A stretch of DNA of 13,735 nt, from contig BNUH01000075.1 in NCBI GenBank assembly GCA_025997215.1, forward strand, positions 1 to 13,735, read 5' to 3'. The translations under genes and the position numbers were made by a program. The notes beneath the pieces are model-generated. The model made no database searches. It was given only the letters and a program-made list of their open reading frames with translations, and was not told the origin of the DNA. The stretch is from Clostridia bacterium. GTDB taxonomy: Bacteria > Bacillota_A > Clostridia > Christensenellales > Aristaeellaceae. Positions 6,049 to 12,497 of the stretch are shown here, one piece after another (the first letter of the stretch is position 1; every line of letters starts with the position of its first letter).

Positions 6049-7395
6049 ATGAACCCGCGATACGATACGTTGTTGTTTGACTTGGACGGCACCCTGACCG
6101 ATTCCTACCCGGGCGTGACGGGTTCCGTAATCGCGGCTATCGACGGCATGGGGTTGGAGCAGCCGGACGTCACGACGCTGCGGACGTTTATGGGTCCGCC
6201 GCTGTCGGAATCGTTCAAGCGCGTGTTCAGCCATCTCACCCAGGCGGAGGTGGATCACGCCATAGCGTTGTACCGCGATGATTTCACTGTCAACGGCATA
6301 TACAACAACCGCGTGTATCAGGGCATACCGCACCTGCTGAAACGCCTACACGCGATGGGTGTGAATTGCATCGTAGCCACATCTAAGCCGACGGTATTCG
6401 CGCGGCGCGTGTTGGAATATTTTGGAATACTGGAGTTATTCGACGCGGTGATCGGCGTCGAGCTGGATGAGCGTGAGCACGACAAGGCAGACGTAGTTCG
6501 CGCGGCGCTGCCTGCGCATTACCGCCGCGCCGCGATGGTGGGCGATCGGCATTATGACATGCGCGCGGCCAAGGCCAACAATATCGATGCGATCGGCGTG
6601 CTGTATGGCTACGGCGACCGCGTTGAATTATTGGAGACGGGCGCGGACGCTTTGGCCGAGGATGTGCCAGCACTGACACGCATGCTCTGCGGCGGGGCCG
6701 ACGTGTCGGAGGGATTGTTTATAACATTAGAAGGGATCGACGGCGCGGGCAAGACGACCCAGATGCCGCTGCTGGCCGAACGGCTGGGGCTGATGGGCTT
6801 CGAGGTGGTTACCACGCGCGAGCCGGGCGGGTGCGCGCTGGCCGAGCGAATCCGCGAAATCACCCAGGACACGTCGAATATCGGCATGACGGCCGAGGCC
6901 GAGGCGTACCTGTTCGCGGCGAGCCGGGCGCAGCACGTGCGCGAGGTGATAGCCCCGGCGCTGGCGCGCGGTGCGATCGTGATCAGCGATCGATTCGTGG
7001 ATTCGTCGGTGGCGTACCAGGGCGGCGGGCGCGAGCTGGGCTTGCGCAATGTGCAGCAGCTCAATGAGATGGCGTTGGGCGCGTGTCTGCCCGACCTGAC
7101 GCTGTTATTCATGGTGGATCCGACGACGGCCCTGCTGCGGCGCGGCATCGCGACGCGTCTGGATCGGATGGAGCGCGCGGGTGAGGCGTTCTTCCAGCGG
7201 GTGTATGACGCGCTGGTCACGATAGGCCGCGAGGAACCCGACCGCGTGAAATTCGTCGACGCCAGCAAGCCCGTCGAGGAGGTCAGCCGCAGCGTATTCG
7301 CGCTGACCGAGGCCGCCGTGCGCGCGCATCTGCAGTCGCCGCCTCACGAAACCAAAGAGCCGACGCCGACGCCGTCTCCCTTCGACGACGAATGA
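6049..7395 (+). CDS. tmk: HAD phosphatase fused to thymidylate kinase
   Basis: One 448-residue frame encodes two enzymes. Residues 1-216 are a HAD hydrolase: motif I DLDGT (D11/D13), a helical cap, motif II VATSKP, a lysine in HDKADVV and motif IV MVGDRHYD, then GVLYGYGDR; GPPLSESF and this tail recall the HAD 5'-nucleotidase/phosphoglycolate phosphatase branch. From residue 222 it reads GLFITLEGIDGAGKTTQ, the usual start of a bacterial TMK, with P-loop G229-T236 (K235), TREPGG, D314-R-F, and RLDRMERAGEAFF in the lid. TMK makes dTDP from dTMP for dTTP synthesis. The C-terminus is a Pro/Thr-rich tail (PTPTPSPFDDE). AGGAGG (6031-6036) overlaps the preceding stop and is 12 nt from ATG, rather far. 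A GTG at 6703 (residue 219) after GGGG could also start a TMK alone. The stop overlaps the mnmA start. Both halves keep their key residues, so both are probably active. Confidence 0.9.
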   Translation: MNPRYDTLLFDLDGTLTDSYPGVTGSVIAAIDGMGLEQPDVTTLRTFMGPPLSESFKRVFSHLTQAEVDHAIALYRDDFTVNGIYNNRVYQGIPHLLKRLHAMGVNCIVATSKPTVFARRVLEYFGILELFDAVIGVELDEREHDKADVVRAALPAHYRRAAMVGDRHYDMRAAKANNIDAIGVLYGYGDRVELLETGADALAEDVPALTRMLCGGADVSEGLFITLEGIDGAGKTTQMPLLAERLGLMGFEVVTTREPGGCALAERIREITQDTSNIGMTAEAEAYLFAASRAQHVREVIAPALARGAIVISDRFVDSSVAYQGGGRELGLRNVQQLNEMALGACLPDLTLLFMVDPTTALLRRGIATRLDRMERAGEAFFQRVYDALVTIGREEPDRVKFVDASKPVEEVSRSVFALTEAAVRAHLQSPPHETKEPTPTPSPFDDE

Positions 7396-8447
7396 ACCCC
7401 ATCATCGTCGGCATGTCCGGCGGTGTGGATTCGGCGGCGGCGGCGCTGCTGCTGCACCGCGAAGGCCTGCCAGTCGTCGGCGTTTTCATGAAAAATTGGG
7501 ATGAACAGGATGCCGACGGCCGCTGCACCGCCGACCAGGATTGGGCCGACGTCCGCGCGGTGTGCGACGTAATCGGTATACCTTATTATAATGTAAACTT
7601 TACTAAACAGTATTGGGATAATGTATTCTCATTATGTCTGGATGAATTCAAGCGCGGTCATACGCCGAACCCGGACGTGCTGTGCAATCGCGAGATCAAG
7701 TTCAAGGCGTTCATGAATTACGCGCTGGGCGTCGGCGCGGAAGGCATCGCGACGGGGCATTTCTGCCGCGTCAGCAAGGACGGCGACCTGCTGCGCGGGG
7801 TAGATCCGCTGAAGGATCAGAGTTACTTCCTATACATGCTCAAGCGGGAGCAGTTGAAGCGGACGCGATTCCCCGTCGGCGCTATGACAAAGGCGCGCGT
7901 ACGCGAGATCGCGCGCGAGGCCGGGCTGCCCGTATCGGAGAAGAAAGATTCTACAGGTATATGCTTTATCGGTGAGCGCAATTTCAAGGCATTCTTACAG
8001 CAATACCTGCCCGCACAGCCGGGGCCGATGCGCGACCGTGTGACAGGCGAGACGGTTGGACGTCACGACGGATTGATGTATTACACGATCGGACAGCGGC
8101 GGGGGTTAGGCATTGGCGGCAGCGGCGACGGCGGGCGTTGGTTCGTCGTTTCAAAGGAGTTAAACACAAATACGCTATGGGTTAGGCAGGGTTTCGACAC
8201 GCCGGAGTTGTATACGCGTGAAACGGTCTGCGTTAATCCGACATGGATCGCAGGCGATGCGCCGTCGGCTTCGTTCAAGTGCGCGGCGAAGTTCCGCTAT
8301 CGGCAGGATGACCAGCAGGTACGCGTGACAATTCAGAATGACAAATTATTTGTCGAATCGGACGAGCCGCAGCGCGCGCTGACTCCCGGACAATCCGTTG
8401 TATTCTACGACGGCGAGGTGTGTTTGGGCGGCGCGATCATTGAGTAG
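7392..8447 (+). CDS. mnmA: tRNA-specific 2-thiouridylase MnmA
   Basis: Installs the 2-thio group on wobble U34 of tRNA Lys, Glu and Gln, using ATP to adenylate the base and a persulfide supplied by a cysteine desulfurase relay. The PP-loop MSGGVDS lies at residues 8-14. The two catalytic cysteines are C98 in PNPDVLCNREIKF and C191 in STGICFIGERNF, matching E. coli C102 and C199. YYTIGQRRGLGIGG is the typical joining segment, and the C-terminal beta-barrel ends ALTPGQSVVFYDGEVCLGGAII. Its 351 residues are full length. ATG overlaps the stop of the HAD-TMK gene (ATGA), making it the last gene of the four-gene operon. It overlaps the end of the convergent MATE gene by 11 nt, and no T-tract terminator is seen. 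An AT-rich patch at 7570-7650 contains TATAAT (7587-7592) but no good -35. Confidence 0.96.
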   Translation: MNPIIVGMSGGVDSAAAALLLHREGLPVVGVFMKNWDEQDADGRCTADQDWADVRAVCDVIGIPYYNVNFTKQYWDNVFSLCLDEFKRGHTPNPDVLCNREIKFKAFMNYALGVGAEGIATGHFCRVSKDGDLLRGVDPLKDQSYFLYMLKREQLKRTRFPVGAMTKARVREIAREAGLPVSEKKDSTGICFIGERNFKAFLQQYLPAQPGPMRDRVTGETVGRHDGLMYYTIGQRRGLGIGGSGDGGRWFVVSKELNTNTLWVRQGFDTPELYTRETVCVNPTWIAGDAPSASFKCAAKFRYRQDDQQVRVTIQNDKLFVESDEPQRALTPGQSVVFYDGEVCLGGAIIE

Positions 8448-9867
8448 TTGAAGCCTCGCCAGCCGTTAGCGGTGGTGCTTCTCCCAGCGCTTTCCATTGA
8501 GTTAACATAAACGTTATGAAGCATGCGGCGCCGCCTATTACATCCGAGATGGGTTCGGCCAGGAATACGCCCGCCACGCCCAGGCCCAGCCTTGGCAGCA
8601 GCAGCGCTACGGGTATCACGACCACGCCCTTGCGCAGGAATGAGAAGAAGATAGCCTGCTTCGCCTTACCCATCGCGACGAAGCCATTCTGCCCCACCAT
8701 TTGTAAACTGATGACAAAGAATAGCGCAAAGTATTGTCTGGATGATACTATGCCAGCCTCGATCAAGGCGGCGTCCTGGTTGAACACGCGGATCATCAGT
8801 GCGGGAGCGGTGATCAACAGTGTCCACGCCAAGATGGAGTAAGTAATACTTATTATCGCAAAAAAACGGATGGATTGTTTCACGCGTCCATACAGTTTCG
8901 CGCCGTAGTTGAACCCGATCACGGGCGATGCGGCCTGGCCGAACCCGGACGCGGGCAGCATCACAACCTGACGTATTGAGTTGATAACCGTCATCACACC
9001 CACGTATAGGTCGCCGCCGAACAGGGCGAGGCTGCTGTTGAGCGTCACCTGCACGGCGCTCTCGGTCAGCGACATCACGAAGTTGGAAAAGCCCAGCGTC
9101 AGTATGCGCTTTATGATGGTGAAGTCCGGGATCATATTCTTCACATTCAGTTTCAGCGGCGCCTTTTTGCCCGTCAGGAATCGCAGCGCCCACACCGCGC
9201 TGACGTATTGGCTAAGCGAGCTGGCCAGCGCCGCGCCCCTAACGCCCATGTGGAATGTGAATATGAATAGCGGGTCGAGCACGGCATTCAGCAGCGCGCC
9301 GATGGCGACGGTCATCATCCCGACCTTGGCATAGCCCTGCATGTTGATAAATGGGTTCATGCCGATGGCGATCATCACGGCGGGCGTGCCTAGCAAGTAT
9401 ATAGAGATATAAGCATCAGCGTACGGCAGCGTCACGTCGCTAGCGCCGAATGTGGATAGGATTGGCCGTTTAATCATCAAGAATATAAATGTACAAATAA
9501 TACCAAAGAATAATAACAGTGAGAAGGAGTTACCCATAATCCGTTCAGATTTCCGAAGATCTCCAGCGCCGCGCGAAATCGAGGCCAGCGGCGCGCCGCC
9601 GTTCCCGGCCAGCACCGCGAACGCATTCACCAGTGTGATTATCGGGAAGCACACACCCAGCCCCGTCAGCATGTCGCGGCCCACGTCCGGTATGCTTCCG
9701 ATGTACATCCGATCGACGATGTTGTACAGGACGTTCAGCACCTGCGCGCCGATCAGCGGGAACGCCATGCGCATGATAGTGCGCGGGATGCTGCCTTGTG
9801 AAAAGTCGTTCGGGTCGACCGGAAGCGTTTCGGTAATGTCCGGCAGCTCGGATGATTCTGATTGCAT
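8437..9867 (-). CDS. MATE family multidrug/cation antiporter
   Basis: Integral membrane exporter of the multi-antimicrobial extrusion family, which couples drug or metabolite efflux to Na+ or H+ entry. About 12 hydrophobic spans in two related halves can be read. Family motifs are MAFPLIGAQVLNVLYNIVDR in the first span, GNGGAPLASISRGAGD in half one and PASGFGQAASPVIGFNYGA in half two. The start is ATG at 9867, five nt after GAGG (9876-9873) and after a strong promoter whose -10 ends at 9902; the longer frame to 9930 runs through the promoter and is rejected. This gives 476 residues, near the family norm, with a soluble acidic N-terminal leader of about 28 residues. Substrate is not predictable. 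It is divergent from the FAD oxidoreductase gene, so shared control is possible. Confidence 0.92.
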   Translation of the reverse strand: MQSESSELPDITETLPVDPNDFSQGSIPRTIMRMAFPLIGAQVLNVLYNIVDRMYIGSIPDVGRDMLTGLGVCFPIITLVNAFAVLAGNGGAPLASISRGAGDLRKSERIMGNSFSLLLFFGIICTFIFLMIKRPILSTFGASDVTLPYADAYISIYLLGTPAVMIAIGMNPFINMQGYAKVGMMTVAIGALLNAVLDPLFIFTFHMGVRGAALASSLSQYVSAVWALRFLTGKKAPLKLNVKNMIPDFTIIKRILTLGFSNFVMSLTESAVQVTLNSSLALFGGDLYVGVMTVINSIRQVVMLPASGFGQAASPVIGFNYGAKLYGRVKQSIRFFAIISITYSILAWTLLITAPALMIRVFNQDAALIEAGIVSSRQYFALFFVISLQMVGQNGFVAMGKAKQAIFFSFLRKGVVVIPVALLLPRLGLGVAGVFLAEPISDVIGGAACFITFMLTQWKALGEAPPLTAGEASTTQ

Positions 9868-9901
9868 ACTATCCTCATGGGTTGCGTGTTTTAACAGGGA
9901 C

Positions 9902-9930
9902 AGTATAACTGAAACGGCGGGATTTATCAA
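9902..9930 (-). promoter_or_regulatory. Sigma-A-type promoter of the MATE gene
   Basis: On the minus strand, TTGATA (9930-9925), a 17-nt spacer and TATACT (9907-9902), with a predicted start near 9895. This leaves a leader of about 28 nt carrying GAGG before the ATG at 9867. Confidence 0.7.
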
Positions 9931-9940
9931 TCGTTTGCGT

Positions 9941-9962
9941 TTTAACCGAAGATGTGGTTAAA
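9941..9962. promoter_or_regulatory. Dyad in the divergent MATE/oxidoreductase promoter region (possible operator)
   Basis: TTTAACC (9941-9947) and GGTTAAA (9956-9962) form a perfect 7-bp inverted repeat with an 8-bp spacer, centre-to-centre about 15 bp, a geometry fitting a dimeric repressor or activator site. It lies 11 bp upstream of the MATE -35 and just before the TATACC (9963-9968) that is the only candidate -10 for the oxidoreductase gene, whose -35 is poor. No regulator gene is adjacent. The function is inference. Confidence 0.35.
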
Positions 9963-10002
9963 TATACCTTGTCATTATAACAAATATTGGGAGGCTGCGG
10001 CG

Positions 10003-11247
10003 ATGGACTTAATCGTAATCGGCGGCGGATTAACGGGCACGGTGGCGGCTGTGGCGGCGGCGCGTCAGGGGCTTGACGTGCTGCTTGTTGAGAAGTCTGG
10101 ATTCCTGGGCGGCGCGGCCGGCAACAACCTGATCAACCCATTCATGCCCAATGAAACCACGGTGGCCGAGGACAAAGAACGGTTGTGGTTAAGCCAAGGC
10201 ATCTACCGCGAGATTCGTGAGACTCTCGAACGTATGGGCGGCGCGAAAGGCCCCTGCTTCCATGAGGAATACCTCAAGCTCGCGCTGGATCGGCTCACCC
10301 GCGAAGCGGGCGTCAACGTGCTGCTGCACGCCACGTTCGCCGACGCGCGTGTGGTGAATAACGCCGTCCGGTCGATACGCGTCGTGACCAAGTCCGGCTA
10401 TCTGGAGTTAACGGCGGATCGCTTCATCGACGCGACGGGCGACGCGGACGTGGCGGTGGCCGCTGGCTGCCCTTACCACCTGGGCCGGGAGGATAACCTA
10501 TGCCAGCCAATGACACTGTGCTTCCGCCTGGCGAATGTCGATCTGGCACAGTACCAGCGTTCGCACAAGACGATCACGCCACTGTATCAGCAATTCCAAC
10601 GCGAGGGCAGGATCAAGAATCCGCGCGAAGATGTGCTGATATTCTCCAGCATGATCGACGGCGTGCTGCACTTCAACACGACCCGCATCGTAAAGCTCAA
10701 CCCAACCGACCCGTATGATCTGACGCGCGCGGAGATGGACGCGCGGGAACAGATGTTCGAAATGTTCCACTTCCTGAAGGAGAATATCCCCGGCTTCGAG
10801 CGCAGCGAGATTATGGTATCAGCGCCGGAGATTGGCGTGCGCGAAAGCCGGATGATCGTCGGCGAGTACGTACTGACGCAGGATGATCTGGTCGGCCGCA
10901 CGGCGTTCCCCGACGCCATTGCCGCCGGGAATTATGATATCGACATCCACAATCCCGAAGGAACGGGCACCAGCCATTACTACTTTCCGGCGGGAGTATG
11001 GTACACCATTCCGTACCGCTGCCTGATACCAAAGGGTGTGGATAACCTGCTTGTCGCCGGACGATGCATTTCATCCACGCACGAGGCGCAGGCGTCCTAC
11101 CGGGTGATGCCCATCGTCACATGCCTGGGCGAGGCGGCCGGCATAGCCATGGCCGTTGCCAAGGAAACGGGAGTATCTACGCGGGATGTTGAGGTCGGCG
11201 AGGTCCAAAGGCGGCTGGTCAAGGCCGGGGCGTTCGTCGGCTTATGA
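10003..11247 (+). CDS. FAD-dependent oxidoreductase, substrate unknown
   Basis: Flavoprotein of the FAD-dependent oxidoreductase group related to fumarate reductase-like and thiazole-synthase-like Rossmann enzymes (Pfam FAD_oxidored type). The N-terminus has VIGGGLTGTVAA (GxGxxG, residues 7-12) with acidic E30 closing the ADP-ribose site in LLVEKSGFLGG. The second FAD motif is FIDATGDADVA, and the C-terminal flavin-contact region is NLLVAGRCISSTHEAQASYR then CLGEAAGIAMA. The start at 10003 lies eight nt after GGGAGG (9989-9994); the frame back to 9952 has no ribosome site. Length is 414 residues with no signal peptide, so it is probably cytosolic. It is a single-gene unit, divergent from the MATE gene. 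No partner that would name the substrate is nearby. Confidence 0.88.
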   Translation: MDLIVIGGGLTGTVAAVAAARQGLDVLLVEKSGFLGGAAGNNLINPFMPNETTVAEDKERLWLSQGIYREIRETLERMGGAKGPCFHEEYLKLALDRLTREAGVNVLLHATFADARVVNNAVRSIRVVTKSGYLELTADRFIDATGDADVAVAAGCPYHLGREDNLCQPMTLCFRLANVDLAQYQRSHKTITPLYQQFQREGRIKNPREDVLIFSSMIDGVLHFNTTRIVKLNPTDPYDLTRAEMDAREQMFEMFHFLKENIPGFERSEIMVSAPEIGVRESRMIVGEYVLTQDDLVGRTAFPDAIAAGNYDIDIHNPEGTGTSHYYFPAGVWYTIPYRCLIPKGVDNLLVAGRCISSTHEAQASYRVMPIVTCLGEAAGIAMAVAKETGVSTRDVEVGEVQRRLVKAGAFVGL

Positions 11248-11268
11248 ACATAATACCTTTTTTAGTGC

Positions 11269-11297
11269 TTGACAATCTCCCGGGATTCTGGTATATT
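11269..11297 (+). promoter_or_regulatory. Strong promoter of the 33-residue peptide gene
   Basis: A perfect TTGACA (11269-11274), a 17-nt spacer and TATATT (11292-11297). The start would be near 11304, ten nt before the GGAGG at 11314-11318. It is one of the best promoters in the window and points at no gene other than the small peptide frame and, by readthrough, the transporter. Confidence 0.8.
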
Positions 11298-11323
11298 CTC
11301 TCCAATCAATCTTGGAGGTAACT

Positions 11324-11425
11324 ATGAACAACCTGCGTGAGCGCGTGATTAGCATCCTGATTAGCGGAATTAATGCCGCTATTATTGGGCTGCTTATTAT
11401 ACGCACGGTTGTTCAGATGAGTTAG
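11324..11425 (+). CDS. 33-residue single-span membrane peptide
   Basis: An ATG five nt after GGAGG (11314-11318) opens a 33-codon frame ending in TAG. The peptide starts MNNLRERVISIL, has a hydrophobic stretch from about residue 8 to 26 rich in Ile, Leu and Gly (ISGINAAIIGLLII), and ends RTVVQMS. This reads as one transmembrane helix with basic residues (R5, R7) before it and R27 after. Promoter, ribosome site, frame and terminator are all spaced as for a real transcription unit. I do not recognise the family. Alternatives are a leader peptide governing the downstream transporter (15 of 33 residues are Ile, Leu or Val) or a small subunit or toxin-like peptide; no antisense RNA promoter is evident. 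Expression seems likely, function unknown. Confidence 0.65.
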   Translation: MNNLRERVISILISGINAAIIGLLIIRTVVQMS

Positions 11426-11445
11426 CGCCTAGGTTATTATGAGGC

Positions 11446-11492
11446 AAAAACGCATCTGTTGCAACCGTAAATGGTGCAGCGGGTGCGTTTTT
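11446..11492 (+). terminator. Rho-independent terminator after the small peptide gene
   Basis: A-tract 11446-11450, then CGCATCTGTTGCA (11451-11463) pairs throughout (with G-U pairs) with TGCAGCGGGTGCG (11475-11487), followed by TTTTT (11488-11492) and further AT-rich sequence. It lies 20 nt past the peptide stop and 12 nt before the ribosome site of the transporter gene, so it may act as a full stop or as an attenuator. Confidence 0.85.
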
Positions 11493-11518
11493 ATATTATC
11501 TTTTAGGAGGACGAAGGT

Positions 11519-12127
11519 ATGACCAACCAATCATCGAACCCCACACCAAGCCCCATGGCCGCGCCCGCATGGGCCAATCCAACAGCTGCCGGTCTCGTCG
11601 CTTTAGCTGTAGCATGCGCTTGTTTCTTCGCTCTGTTGACGGGTCGGGTAGGTACAAATGCAATGCCCCTGATTGGATGCTGGTTACTGGGCGGGTTTGT
11701 GGTGCAAATCATTGTTGCGCTGTTAGACTTAAAGGGTGGCAATCATGCTGGCGGCAACACCTTCCTGTTCTTCTGCGCATTCTTCATGCTGGTAAGCGGG
11801 CTAGAGATGATTTTTAAGTATACAGCTATAACCGCAGGCGCACCGCTCGATTCGAGGATCGATGGTTTTGCCTGGGGTATTTTGACTGTCGTTGTTTGGT
11901 TATGGACACCAGCCTTTTTTGTAAAAGTTAATCTGCTAAGTATTGTCGTAGCACTGCTCGATCTGGCGTTGCCAATCATTTCGCTAACTGACCTTACTAT
12001 CTTACCAAAGTCGTTTTCGCCAGTGACTGGTTGGATACTGTTGTTCAGCGGCATTGTAGCAGTGTATCTTTGTGCTGCGACGGTGGTTAACACGGCTTAT
12101 GGCAGAAAGGTGTACCCGTTGCCATAA
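11519..12127 (+). CDS. AceTr/SatP (GPR1/FUN34/YaaH) family membrane transporter, divergent
   Basis: Six hydrophobic spans in 202 residues, the size and layout of the acetate/succinate uptake family that includes E. coli SatP. Shared features: ANPTAAGL near the N-terminus (family NPAPLGL), LLGGFVVQIIVALLDLKGG then GGNTFLFFCAFF (family GG..Q...GL.E...GNTFG), and the C-terminal VYLCAATVVNTAYGRKVYPL, aligning with SatP's last span and GR.VLP. Several motif residues differ (Ala for Leu in NPTAAGL, Leu for Gly in GNTFL), so the substrate may differ from acetate. AGGAGG (11505-11510) lies eight nt before ATG. The only promoter-like box between terminator and gene is TATTAT (11494-11499) with no matching -35, so transcription may depend on readthrough of the upstream terminator. 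No terminator is visible after the stop. Confidence 0.75.
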   Translation: MTNQSSNPTPSPMAAPAWANPTAAGLVALAVACACFFALLTGRVGTNAMPLIGCWLLGGFVVQIIVALLDLKGGNHAGGNTFLFFCAFFMLVSGLEMIFKYTAITAGAPLDSRIDGFAWGILTVVVWLWTPAFFVKVNLLSIVVALLDLALPIISLTDLTILPKSFSPVTGWILLFSGIVAVYLCAATVVNTAYGRKVYPLP

Positions 12128-12152
12128 ATTGTAACTTATGTTTAATATATGG

Positions 12153-12181
12153 TTGACAAATCGACCTCCCGGGCATATTAT
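12153..12181 (+). promoter_or_regulatory. Promoter of the thrS T-box transcript
   Basis: TTGACA (12153-12158), a 17-nt spacer and TATTAT (12176-12181); predicted start near 12188. Between the transporter stop (12127) and this promoter there is only a short AT-rich stretch. Confidence 0.8.
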
Positions 12182-12187
12182 ATAGCA

Positions 12188-12447
12188 GTAATCTTTGGAT
12201 GAGGGGAACCGAGTACCCTGCACACCGACCAAGCGGCAGTTGCCGCGTCAGAGAGCGAGCGCCATCGGCTGGGAGCGCGCGCAGGCCGGACGGGGGAATA
12301 CCAGTCCCGGACAGAGCGTTTCGCACGCGTTACAGTGCGGTTCGAGGCTAGCGCGCGAATTATTGTCGAATTATCGCGCCGCTGGTAAAGCAGGGTGGAA
12401 CCACGGGCGGCAGCTCGTCCCCGCAGTTGGCGGGGATGGGCTTTTTT
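12188..12447 (+). promoter_or_regulatory. T-box riboswitch, threonine (ACC specifier)
   Basis: Leader RNA that senses uncharged tRNA-Thr and lets transcription continue into thrS. Stem I elements appear in order: AGTA (12212-12215) of the loop-E side, CAGAGAG followed by GGCTGGGAG of the distal region (12249-12275), and ACC (12300-12302) followed by a purine as the specifier codon, which matches threonine. The T-box core AGGGTGGAACCACGGG (12392-12407) contains UGGA in the antiterminator bulge, which would pair with a tRNA 3' end UCCA and so predicts discriminator U73 on the cognate tRNA. The terminator follows at once. Stem boundaries of the less conserved stems II and III (about 12310-12385) were not resolved. 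Specifier, T-box core and downstream gene agree with one another. Confidence 0.93.
12412..12447 (+). terminator. T-box intrinsic terminator
   Basis: AGCTCGTCCCCGC (12412-12424) pairs with GCGGGGATGGGCT (12430-12442) over 13 positions including two G-U pairs, loop AGTTG, followed by a run of six T (12442-12447). Antiterminator folding around 12392-12407 would remove part of its 5' flank when uncharged tRNA-Thr is bound. Confidence 0.9.
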
Positions 12448-12497
12448 GTTTGCCAGTCTCCGCGTCACCGAACGATTAGGACGGAGGATTGGTGCTC

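Noticed and set aside
6609..7268. Long minus-strand frame (219 codons) opposite the HAD-TMK gene
   Set aside because: High GC with biased third positions produces long antisense frames; it has no ribosome site and is fully covered by a gene with clear motifs.
7570..7650. Internal promoter or inserted AT-rich DNA in mnmA
   Set aside because: TATAAT at 7587 has only a poor -35 (GCGACG), and the patch encodes residues that fit continuous MnmA sequence, so it is normal coding DNA with AT-ending codons.
8450..8481. Hairpin after mnmA as bidirectional terminator
   Set aside because: The stem has mismatches, no T-tract on either strand, and lies in the MATE coding end.
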